Source of the DNA: Marinilabilia sp. UBA5340
GTDB lineage: Bacteria; Bacteroidota; Bacteroidia; Bacteroidales; Marinilabiliaceae
Direction of reading: 5' to 3'
Length of the DNA stretch: 15,873 nt
Assembly (NCBI GenBank): GCA_002411085.1
Contig: DHQK01000069.1
Location: 885 to 16,757, forward strand
Positions 6,972 through 14,218 of this stretch are shown here, piece after piece. The notes under the pieces are model-generated. The model ran no database searches. It worked only from the letters and a program-made list of their open reading frames with translations, and was not told the origin of the DNA. Position numbers and translations under genes: made by a program. Position 1 is the first letter of the stretch, and each line of letters begins with the position of its first letter.

Positions 6972-9425
6972 TTAAAACGATTCAAAAGTATTTGTCTCCT
7001 CCATATTTACTGCCGGCTGAAAAGAGATCACCGGAACTCTCTCCACATTAAATCCCGGCTGAAATTTCAGCAGGAAAATTCCATCATTGTAGAACCCGCC
7101 CCAGTTGGAGATACGTTTGAAGGAGAAATTGAACTGTACTGGTTGTAAATTGAGCATGGGTTCCTGACAAAATTCAAAGTTTTTGCCCCGCCGGGTGAGT
7201 GATGAAATAAAATAATAGGCCACATCGTAGCCCCAGGCCCCATAGCGGGAGTAACCCGATGAAGAAGAGGAACTCTGAAAATAGGAAGAAACGGCATGTG
7301 GCTCTGTATGGTACCAATCCCGGTATTTCTCCAAAAACTTCTCTGTTTTCTCACTCTGATAATCAAATGCAAAAAAAGTGAAAATCTGTGTGTTGAGCGT
7401 AAACATATCTTCCGGCTCAATGGATTGTGCACGAAGCCATTCGGTCATTCCAAACAGAGAGATTTTCACCTTTCCTTTCTCAGCAATTCCTGCCAATGTG
7501 GGCACTATTTTGGAAATGGCAGCCTCACTGTTGGAAGGAACCACTACATAGTTTTTCTTAAGCGGATCAAGCAAAGCTTCCAGATTGGTCATATCTTCCT
7601 TACCCACCATCTGGTACTCCCGGTAATTGATATCCTTGTTGAGTGAAAACTCATTGAAAAAGACTTTTTGCCGCAGTTTATCCAGAAAAGCTGAAGCATA
7701 AGGATCATTACCCTCCGGAATAATAGCCAGCAGATTGTAGGATTCGGACTGGCGGACAATCTCACTGGACATCTTCTCAAACAAGAGCGTATCGGGCGTA
7801 TTCACCTGGAAAACATACGGATTCCGATCCAATACGGGGTTGACATTAGAGAGAGGGTAAACCAGCTTTATTTCATGCTCTATAGCAAATTCCGAAACCA
7901 GCTCCAGATTCTCCGAACGTGCAGGACCGATAATCATGTCCACTTCTTTCAGTTCGGGATGAGAACTCAAAAGCAATTGCACGTTTCCGTTGTTTTGAGC
8001 AATATCATATACCGATAAATCCACATTGACGTTTTGATTTTTCAAATCGTCCAGAGCCACCAACACCCCCTCATAAAACTCGGCAAAAATTCTTGACCTT
8101 CGGGCAATAACTGGATATTTACGTGCGGTACGAATAGTGTCACCGTTTTCAATTTTCATAAGTACATTGGCCTCTTCTGTTTCATCCAATGCAAAAGGAA
8201 GTAACAACGCAACCCTGGCTGGCCGGGCATGACCAATTCCTTCCTTATTTTCACACAAATCCTCTGTAGGAATTATGCGCTCGATCCGGAGGGAGTCAGG
8301 CAACGTCTCAATTTCTTCTTCCTTTTCGGAAATACCCGACAGATTTTGAACAAACCACTGATCCATGGGAATTTTTAACTCACTGCCCTTTTTTAGATTG
8401 GAGAAATCCACATTTGGGTTTACCTTTCTAATGGTCTCCATATCCACATTGTACTGACGTGAGATAGAAAAGAGTGTTTCTTTGCGTCTCACCCGGTGCA
8501 TCTCAAAAAGATCCTGATCCCGGCCTTCCTGGTGTTCCACCCCGGCTATACCTGTTTGTTGTCTGGGAATCCGCAACATATACCCGGGCTTCAGATCGTC
8601 GGTATTCACATCGGGATTGGCATCCTGGAGGACAGAAAGGTCAACCTGATACTGGCGGCTGATGGAATAGAGGGTCTGACCGGGTTTAATTTCGTGATAC
8701 AGAAAAGTTTCTCCCTGAATCACTCCGGATGTTGTTTCTGTTCCACTTACAGAAGCCAAGGAACTACTTTCACGGGGGATACGCACTGACGTGCCGGGCA
8801 ACAAATTACCACTTCGAAGCGCGGGGTTGTTGTTCAGAATTTCATCGACAGTGACATTAAAACTACGGGCAATGGAATACAGCGTATTTCCAGGCTTAAC
8901 CTCATGATAGATAAAATTTTCTTCCACGCTGGTTCCAGCATCCTGATGGGTCTCATCTTTAACCGGAACCCGTATAATGCTTCCTACAATCAACTGCTCC
9001 TCAGCACCTCTGTTGTACCGATAGATGTCTTCCACCTCCACGTCATACTTACGCGAAATATACCAGGCAGTCTGACCTTTCTCCACCGTATGTAAAATAA
9101 AATTCCCGGTACGTTCTATTACTTCCGGGTTGTCGTTTCTCCCCTCAATAACCGGAATTCGAATAACCTGATCTTTTTTGAGTCCCTCGCCAATATTCGG
9201 GTTGGCTCCAAGAATCTCCTGCTGCGTAACGTTATATTGGCGGGCGATAGAATAAAATCCTTCACCGGCTTTTACAACATGCAGAAAATACTCTTTTCCA
9301 TCAATAACAATTCTGTGTGCTTCACCAGCCAGATTATTTTGAGCTGGGGTATCAGACCACACACAAGACATCAACCAAATAAAAAATATCAGCACCCTGC
9401 TTTTCCGGAAATGATTATTTAACAT
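6972..9425 (-). CDS. Exported protein: five LysM repeats fused to a type I periplasmic-binding domain
   Basis: I place the start at the ATG at 9425, giving 817 residues. An in-frame ATG 69 bases upstream would add a segment that does not look like a signal peptide. Residues 8-20 are hydrophobic and end L-M-S-C, so it is either a lipoprotein (C21) or is cleaved near residue 29. Five LysM domains, which bind peptidoglycan glycan chains, lie at about 47-92, 109-154, 172-217, 241-287 and 308-353, each ending in the [IV][RK][IV]P pattern. From about 403 (ARVALLLPF) to the end is a type I periplasmic-binding fold of the branched-chain amino-acid-receptor kind, with a six-serine run at 718-723. No transporter permease is nearby, so solute import is unlikely. 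A cell-wall scaffold or an LpoA-like regulator of peptidoglycan synthesis is my inference by analogy. The ABC-F gene follows 12 bases later. Confidence 0.85.
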   Translation of the reverse strand: MLNNHFRKSRVLIFFIWLMSCVWSDTPAQNNLAGEAHRIVIDGKEYFLHVVKAGEGFYSIARQYNVTQQEILGANPNIGEGLKKDQVIRIPVIEGRNDNPEVIERTGNFILHTVEKGQTAWYISRKYDVEVEDIYRYNRGAEEQLIVGSIIRVPVKDETHQDAGTSVEENFIYHEVKPGNTLYSIARSFNVTVDEILNNNPALRSGNLLPGTSVRIPRESSSLASVSGTETTSGVIQGETFLYHEIKPGQTLYSISRQYQVDLSVLQDANPDVNTDDLKPGYMLRIPRQQTGIAGVEHQEGRDQDLFEMHRVRRKETLFSISRQYNVDMETIRKVNPNVDFSNLKKGSELKIPMDQWFVQNLSGISEKEEEIETLPDSLRIERIIPTEDLCENKEGIGHARPARVALLLPFALDETEEANVLMKIENGDTIRTARKYPVIARRSRIFAEFYEGVLVALDDLKNQNVNVDLSVYDIAQNNGNVQLLLSSHPELKEVDMIIGPARSENLELVSEFAIEHEIKLVYPLSNVNPVLDRNPYVFQVNTPDTLLFEKMSSEIVRQSESYNLLAIIPEGNDPYASAFLDKLRQKVFFNEFSLNKDINYREYQMVGKEDMTNLEALLDPLKKNYVVVPSNSEAAISKIVPTLAGIAEKGKVKISLFGMTEWLRAQSIEPEDMFTLNTQIFTFFAFDYQSEKTEKFLEKYRDWYHTEPHAVSSYFQSSSSSSGYSRYGAWGYDVAYYFISSLTRRGKNFEFCQEPMLNLQPVQFNFSFKRISNWGGFYNDGIFLLKFQPGFNVERVPVISFQPAVNMEETNTFESF

Positions 9426-9491
9426 GACTATCGCTTTCAAAATCGGTTTCAATGGCGTACAAAATTCGCAAAATTTAATCAAACAAAGTAC

Positions 9492-9499
9492 CAAAGATA
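9492..9499 (-). promoter_or_regulatory. Candidate -7 element for the LysM protein gene
   Basis: On the minus strand TATCTTTG (9499-9492) matches TAnnTTTG exactly, about 66 bases before the chosen start. No clean TTG lies 19-21 bases upstream; the position falls against the dnaA terminator stem. It is a half-supported promoter. Confidence 0.3.
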
Positions 9500-9520
9500 T
9501 GTTTTTTACAAAATAAAACT

Positions 9521-9557
9521 AAAGCCCCTGCCAAACGAGACGTCTGCCAGGGGCTTT
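9521..9557 (-). terminator. Rho-independent terminator downstream of dnaA
   Basis: AAAGCCCCTG (9521-9530) and CAGGGGCTTT (9548-9557) form a perfect 10-bp G/C-rich stem with a 17-base loop that itself holds the palindrome AGACGTCT. On the minus strand it is followed by AGTTTTATTTTG, a broken U tract. It lies 150 bases past the dnaA stop and separates dnaA from the LysM protein gene. The plus-strand side also has a T run, so it could work in both directions. Confidence 0.8.
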
Positions 9558-9707
9558 CTGTTTTTACAAACTGAAAATTTTTTAACCTGCGATTTTCAAA
9601 TAACAATTGTATCTGAAGTTTCTGCTTCTCTGTGAAGTCGCACAGAACAGATTGCTTTGAGCTAAATCAGCCAATCACAAGTTTTAAAATATCTAAAAAG
9701 GTTTACC

Positions 9708-11159
9708 TTATTGCCTGATCAATCCCTCGAGTTCTTTCAACTGATGCTTAAACTCGGTATTGGTTTCCTGAAGGTTTTTCACTGCCTTGCAAGCATGCAA
9801 AACCGTGGCATGATCCCGCTGTCCGATCTGCGAGCCAATGGCCGAAAGTGAGGAATTGGTCATGTTTTTTGAAAAATACATCGCCACTTGTCGTGCCTGC
9901 ACTATTTCACGTTTCCGGGTTTTGGACTGCAAAGCATCCATATTCAAACCGTAGAAATCGCAAACTTTCTTCTGAATCTGCTCAACTGTCACTTCACGCT
10001 GTGGTTTGCTAACCAGACGGTTTATAACATCACGGGCGATATCAATGGTTATTTCGGCCTTATTCAGGGTGGACATAGCCAGAAGAGAAATCAAGGCGCC
10101 CTCCAACTCCCGCACATTATCCGTAATATGAGAAGCAATGTAATGCACCACTTCTTCGGAAACTGAAATTCCGTCCTTGTAAATTTTATTTTTCAGGATC
10201 TCCACTCGTGTGCCAAAATCGGGGGACTGTATATCTGCCGGAAGTCCCCATTTAAAGCGCGTCAACAAACGTTCTTTCATTCCTTTCAGATCCACAGGAG
10301 CTTTATCGGATGTTAAAATCAACTGCTTGCCCGACTGATGCAGATGGTTGAAAATATGAAAAAAAGTATTTTGTGTACCTTCTTTGCCTGCCAGCTCCTG
10401 AATATCATCAATGATCAGCACATCAATCATCTGGTAAAAATGCATAAAATCATTGGCTGAATTTCTGGCAACAGAATCGGTATACTGAGTAGTAAACTTA
10501 TTGGCGCTTACATAAAGCACTGTTTTTTCCGGATATACTTTTTTCACCTCAATACCAATTGCCTGGGCTAAATGCGTCTTCCCCAATCCGCTATTCCCAT
10601 ATAAAAACAATGGGTTAAATGCCGTTTTCCCGGGATTTTTGGCCACCGCATCACTGGCCGATCGTGCCAGCCGGTTGCAATCACCTTCCACAAAATTGTC
10701 AAAAGTATATTCAGGATTCAACTGGGGATCAATATCCAGTTTTTTTACCCCCGGTATAATAAATGGATTTCTGATTTGTGGTTGCTCCTGACGACTGTAC
10801 TTTTTATCCACCGCACGGTTACGCAAATCATGACGCTCAGCCGTAGGATAATTAACGGTGTAAGAATTGGAAACCGAAGGGGTTTGCTTGCGGGCCATCA
10901 CGACACTGTACTCCAACTTGGCGCCGTGACCAATTATGTCACGAAGAGCTTTCCCTACCAGTTTTATGTATTGCTCTTCTATGAACTCATAAAAATAGTA
11001 GGTAGGAACCTGAATCGTAAGCACTCTGTTTTCCACTTTAAGGGGGACAATCGGTTCAAACCAGGTATGAAAATCATTACCCGGTATAGAGGCCTGAATG
11101 TAACTAAGACACTCAGCCCATATTTGCTTATGATCCAGTTTGGTTTCTACGCCTTCCAT
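9708..11159 (-). CDS. dnaA: Chromosomal replication initiator protein DnaA
   Basis: The 483-residue protein binds DnaA boxes at oriC and melts the origin in its ATP form. Domain I (about 8-90; IWAECLSYI, then DFHTWFEPIVPL) handles self-association and helicase-loader contacts. Domain II is a variable linker (about 90-145). The AAA+ domain III starts at LNPEYTFDNFVEGDCNRLA; Walker A GNSGLGKT is at 188-195, Walker B VLIIDDIQ at 247-254, sensor 1 ILTSD at 281-285, and LLTRFKWG around 298-305 carries the arginine-finger region. Domain IV (about 390-483) ends with the DNA-binding signature GQRDHATVLHACK at 446-458. The length is normal. The start at 11159 gives a normal-looking domain I. dnaN is not beside it. 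It sits between mlaD and the LysM protein, with a strong terminator behind it. Confidence 0.97.
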   Translation of the reverse strand: MEGVETKLDHKQIWAECLSYIQASIPGNDFHTWFEPIVPLKVENRVLTIQVPTYYFYEFIEEQYIKLVGKALRDIIGHGAKLEYSVVMARKQTPSVSNSYTVNYPTAERHDLRNRAVDKKYSRQEQPQIRNPFIIPGVKKLDIDPQLNPEYTFDNFVEGDCNRLARSASDAVAKNPGKTAFNPLFLYGNSGLGKTHLAQAIGIEVKKVYPEKTVLYVSANKFTTQYTDSVARNSANDFMHFYQMIDVLIIDDIQELAGKEGTQNTFFHIFNHLHQSGKQLILTSDKAPVDLKGMKERLLTRFKWGLPADIQSPDFGTRVEILKNKIYKDGISVSEEVVHYIASHITDNVRELEGALISLLAMSTLNKAEITIDIARDVINRLVSKPQREVTVEQIQKKVCDFYGLNMDALQSKTRKREIVQARQVAMYFSKNMTNSSLSAIGSQIGQRDHATVLHACKAVKNLQETNTEFKHQLKELEGLIRQ

Positions 11160-11449
11160 TTTTACAATATGATTAATAATTTTTGCTTCGGTAAGGACAA
11201 AATTTGCTAAAAAAAACTGGAAAAAAAAATGGGTTTGGGGTTGAAATTTCTGGAATTACTTTATTCTGTTAATAGTCAAACCTTTGAAATTAACCCCTCC
11301 CAAAACACTGATTATCAAGGGAGAAGTAGTTTATTTTAACTTTCAATTAACACTTACAAAACATTGAGCTAAAGGAGGTTGAACAGAAATTAAAAAAAAT
11401 AATTCTTTTCGTCAAATAATTTTGGGACACAATTCTATTTAACAGAAGA
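11160..11449. other. 290-base intergenic region upstream of dnaA, no recognised origin
   Basis: This A/T-rich gap lies between the mlaD stop and the dnaA start. I looked for DnaA boxes (TTATCCACA or close variants) on both strands and found no cluster, so I do not call oriC. A possible -7 element for dnaA is AAGGTTTG (11284-11277), one mismatch from consensus, with TTTTG (11305-11301) 16 bases upstream. A weak 5-bp stem CTCCC/GGGAG occurs in the same area on the minus strand. No ORF worth calling is present. Confidence 0.4.
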
Positions 11450-12703
11450 TCAACGTTCAACTCCGGTTTGTCTTAAGGCTTTAATTAGTCGAACCGGCCG
11501 TCCATCCTGGTATGCCACCACATCAGCTTCCGGAAACCGAAAAATAATTTCATCCCGAACGGCCTTTATTTCAATATAGGAAGATGAGTTCCCAACAGTA
11601 TAAGTGTATTTTCGACCATTGGTATCTTCAAATATGCGGTATTTTTCTTTTACCATTTGGTTTTTTATATCAAGCGGTTCATCCGATTCAGCCACTTTAA
11701 CTTTAAACACAATTCCTTGCTGTTCGGCACGCTCCTCCGAAACATCAATATAGACATCCCGGCCAAAATCCACAGCCGAGAAATTCAAATACCGTCCGGG
11801 ATTGTGTCGCATATCAGCAAGCAGTCGATCCAGATTGGCGGAAGCATCCATCAAGTTGTAATACAACCCTTCATCGGAGAGCAATAGGCCCAGGCTGCCA
11901 TCACCGCTTTGAGCCTGCTTAAGGATTGAGTTCACCAGCATCAAACCGGAGTCCAGCCTGAGCGCCAGACTGTCAAGTTGCATTGCATTCAGCTGCCCGC
12001 TAAAACCAGCGACATTCTCCATGGCAGCGGCAATATTCTCCTGTTGACGGGCCAACTCACCTGTTACCGTATCTATATTGGCAATGGTTCTGTTTAAAGC
12101 CCCTCCGTTGCCCAACGAAGCATTTACTGCAGCGGTAGTTTGTTCCAGATTGCGCATCATCCCACGAAAACTCTTCATCCCCTCTTCCAGATTTTTATTG
12201 TTCTCATCAGAAAAAACGGAGGACAAACTATTAAGAGTGGAATCCATTCTTACCACCAGGTTCTCTACCTTATTTTTTACGGGTCCCAATTCCTCGGTAA
12301 GTCCACCTTCAATATCGGTTTTCAAGGTATCTCCCTCCTGAAGAGGAACTCCCCCGCCACCATCCAGAAAACGAACTGCCTTGGCTCCCATCAGGTCGAA
12401 ACTGTAAATTTGAGCAACGGTATTCTCGTTTAACGGCATTTCCTTATTGAGAGAGAATACCACTAAAAAACGATCCTGCCCGGTTGCATTAAAAGTAATT
12501 TCCCGAACAGAACCCACTTTATATCCATGGTAATGTATGGGACTGGCTTCCGTAAGACCATCTACTTTTGAATAGACACCATAATAAAGGGTTCCTGAAT
12601 CGAAAATATTTTTCCCTTTCAAAAAACTAAAGCCCCATATTAATATTACCAGGGCAGCCACTATGGTTATGGCAATTTTATACTCTTTTTTCAGTTTTAT
12701 CAT
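11450..12703 (-). CDS. mlaD: MlaD/MCE-family lipid-transport protein with C-terminal SPOR-like domain
   Basis: The product is 417 residues. One N-terminal membrane helix (about 9-28) anchors it in the inner membrane. It is followed by a single MCE domain (about 36-115; GLTEASPIHYHGYKVGSV) of the kind that forms hexameric rings carrying phospholipids across the periplasm. A long helical region (about 135-295) follows, then the stretch HNPGRYLNFSAV (300-311), which resembles Bacteroidota MCE proteins. Beyond it, residues 330-405 form an extra domain that aligns with the C-terminal SPOR-like domain of the amidase encoded next door. It follows the amidase after 120 bases on the same strand. No MlaE permease or MlaF ATPase is in the window; in this phylum they are often elsewhere. 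Function in lipid asymmetry is by family; the cargo is not shown. Confidence 0.88.
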   Translation of the reverse strand: MIKLKKEYKIAITIVAALVILIWGFSFLKGKNIFDSGTLYYGVYSKVDGLTEASPIHYHGYKVGSVREITFNATGQDRFLVVFSLNKEMPLNENTVAQIYSFDLMGAKAVRFLDGGGGVPLQEGDTLKTDIEGGLTEELGPVKNKVENLVVRMDSTLNSLSSVFSDENNKNLEEGMKSFRGMMRNLEQTTAAVNASLGNGGALNRTIANIDTVTGELARQQENIAAAMENVAGFSGQLNAMQLDSLALRLDSGLMLVNSILKQAQSGDGSLGLLLSDEGLYYNLMDASANLDRLLADMRHNPGRYLNFSAVDFGRDVYIDVSEERAEQQGIVFKVKVAESDEPLDIKNQMVKEKYRIFEDTNGRKYTYTVGNSSSYIEIKAVRDEIIFRFPEADVVAYQDGRPVRLIKALRQTGVER

Positions 12704-12758
12704 GAAATATATTTTTTGGTTCAGGTTAAGAAGAAAATATCCTCAAAAAACACTGGTT

Positions 12759-12773
12759 TTTACAATTTGTAAA
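12759..12773. promoter_or_regulatory. 15-bp perfect palindrome upstream of mlaD (operator-like)
   Basis: TTTACAA-T-TTGTAAA is a perfect 7-bp inverted repeat around one base, 56 bases before the mlaD start and 47 bases after the amidase stop. Its size and symmetry suit a dimeric repressor site. It is A/T-rich, so chance occurrence is possible. No clear promoter match overlaps it. Confidence 0.3.
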
Positions 12774-12823
12774 TACTTCTCCACTCCATTCCAACACTCC
12801 CCGGGTGATCAATGTTTCCCTAT

Positions 12824-13969
12824 TCAGGGAAGAACACGCTTTCCGTTTTTAAATCCCACAATAAAACAATCCGGGACAACTTTTTTTACTTCAGGCAAAA
12901 TTTCAAGTATATCATCCTGGTTGGAAGCCAGACCGGTGGTATACTTATAATAATTACCTTCCTGATACTCCCAGACAGAATCAAAATGCCGGAACACTCC
13001 TTCATCCTTCTTCAGGGGTTTATTGGAACTGGCAATTTGAATCCGGTATTGGACGGATGAAGCGGCGTCCTCTTTTCCATCACGGCCATCATTTTTACCA
13101 TCGGACGTTGAAACCGGTGAAGAAACAACATTGTTGGTGGCCATCAGTTGGGAATTCACCTGATCAAAATGTTCCTTGTAATCCCGAATGGCTCTAAAAA
13201 TAGCAGATGCAAGATAAACCTTCCCATTTTCGGAATTCATAAACCGTTCCTCATTGCGATTGCTCAAAAATCCTATTTCCACCAGCACTCCTGGCATAGA
13301 GGTTTCCCGCAGCACCAGAAAACCTGCCTGTTTTACACCACGGTCATGACGTCCAACTCTTTCTTTGAATTGCTTTTGAACAGCCGATGCAAAATTGATG
13401 CTTTGATCGAGATACACATTCTGCATCAGTTCGAAAATAATGTACGACTCGGTAGAATTTGGATCAAAGCCCTCATATTTTGCCTTGTAGTTATCCTCAA
13501 GCACAATTACCGAGTTCTCTTTTTTTGCCACTTCCAGGTTCTCCTCGGATCGGTGAAGTCCCAAAACAAACGTTTCGGCACCATAAATGCGTGAAGTGGA
13601 AATGGAATTGGCATGGATAGAAACAAACAGATCAGCATCGTTCTCATTGGCAATATGGGCCCTTTCATTCAAAGGTACAAATACGTCCTTATCGCGCGTC
13701 ATTACCACATTGAGCTCCGGCAGGTATTGCTTCAGGTAATCACGCACCCTCAGGGCCACATCCAAAACAAGATCCTTTTCCTTACTATTGCGTCCTTGTG
13801 CTCCTGAGTCTTTCCCCCCATGTCCAGGATCCAGAATGACCGTTCTGAGTTTTACAGGTTCTTTATTTTGTGCATTCACTGAAAACGTAAGAAACAGCAA
13901 AACGCCTGTAACACAAAGAAAGTGCAGAAATTTTCGTGGATAATATGAACCTAAAGAAATACACGCCAT
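12824..13969 (-). CDS. N-acetylmuramoyl-L-alanine amidase (Amidase_3) with SPOR-like C-terminal domain
   Basis: The 381-residue exported enzyme cleaves the bond between N-acetylmuramic acid and the first alanine of the peptidoglycan stem, acting in daughter-cell separation. The signal peptide is residues 1-33 (hydrophobic 15-31, ending VNA). The Amidase_3 domain runs about 42-265. Zinc ligands H50 (DPGHGG), E64 (NSKEKD) and H119 (SIHANS) and the catalytic E231 (VEIGF) are all present. A long insert at about 135-200 (including SYIIFELMQ) corresponds to the autoinhibitory helix region of AmiB/AmiC-type amidases, which need a LytM-type activator. After a Ser/Asp/Gly-rich linker, residues 306-380 (YRIQIASSNKPL...GKRVLP) form a SPOR-like domain, expected to bind denuded septal glycan. 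The gene diverges from lptD and precedes mlaD. A good promoter lies upstream. Confidence 0.93.
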   Translation of the reverse strand: MACISLGSYYPRKFLHFLCVTGVLLFLTFSVNAQNKEPVKLRTVILDPGHGGKDSGAQGRNSKEKDLVLDVALRVRDYLKQYLPELNVVMTRDKDVFVPLNERAHIANENDADLFVSIHANSISTSRIYGAETFVLGLHRSEENLEVAKKENSVIVLEDNYKAKYEGFDPNSTESYIIFELMQNVYLDQSINFASAVQKQFKERVGRHDRGVKQAGFLVLRETSMPGVLVEIGFLSNRNEERFMNSENGKVYLASAIFRAIRDYKEHFDQVNSQLMATNNVVSSPVSTSDGKNDGRDGKEDAASSVQYRIQIASSNKPLKKDEGVFRHFDSVWEYQEGNYYKYTTGLASNQDDILEILPEVKKVVPDCFIVGFKNGKRVLP

Positions 13970-14026
13970 AACCAGACAATATTGTTATTGATGCAAATTT
14001 GCAGCTTTTAAATACAAATACCATCC

Positions 14027-14057
14027 CAAAAATAAAAAATATTGCATTCCTGCTCAA
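14027..14057 (-). promoter_or_regulatory. Amidase promoter, Bacteroidota type
   Basis: Minus strand: TTG at 14057-14055, a 20-base spacer, then TATTTTTG at 14034-14027, an exact TAnnTTTG. The spacing is identical to that of the dnaX promoter candidate. Transcription would start near 14020, leaving a leader of about 50 bases before the amidase ATG. Confidence 0.5.
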
Positions 14058-14197
14058 TTTTATTCCCAACGTGAATGAATGATTTCAGTCATCTTCTGTA
14101 GGCCCTTACGCAAGTAGCCCAAAAGAATCCGTAGTTACTTTTTATGAATTGGCCTCAATTTTGCGGTAAAAAGCTCTTCAAAGACCTTTTTTTAACT

Positions 14198-14205
14198 TAT
14201 TTTTG
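14198..14205 (+). promoter_or_regulatory. Possible -7 element for lptD
   Basis: TATTTTTG matches TAnnTTTG exactly but lies only 13 bases before the ATG, and no TTG is found about 20 bases upstream. A second near match, CAATTTTG at 14156-14163, also lacks a clear upstream element. The lptD promoter therefore remains uncertain. Confidence 0.2.
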
Positions 14206-14218
14206 TGCTGTTTTTCAA

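Noticed and set aside
6306..7148. A 280-codon plus-strand open frame opposite the ABC-F gene
   Set aside because: It is antisense to two clearly conserved proteins and its translation shows no domain, so it is a shadow frame.
6972..9494. Longer start of the LysM protein at 9494
   Set aside because: The extra 23 residues are not a signal peptide and would bury the real one that begins at the ATG at 9425; the -7 match at 9499-9492 also predicts a transcription start downstream of 9494.
9629..9646. Small hairpin TCTGTG/CACAGA between dnaA and its terminator
   Set aside because: Only 6 bp with no U tract; the strong stem at 9521-9557 explains termination better.
10801..10815. TTATCCACC, one base from a DnaA box
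   Set aside because: It is a single copy inside the dnaA coding sequence with no partners nearby, so it is not evidence for oriC.
11371..11378. AAAGGAGG on the plus strand (CCTCCTTT on the minus strand), a Shine-Dalgarno or anti-Shine-Dalgarno mimic in the mlaD-dnaA gap
   Set aside because: No start codon or open frame follows on the plus strand, and an anti-Shine-Dalgarno regulatory RNA on the minus strand has no promoter or structure to support it.
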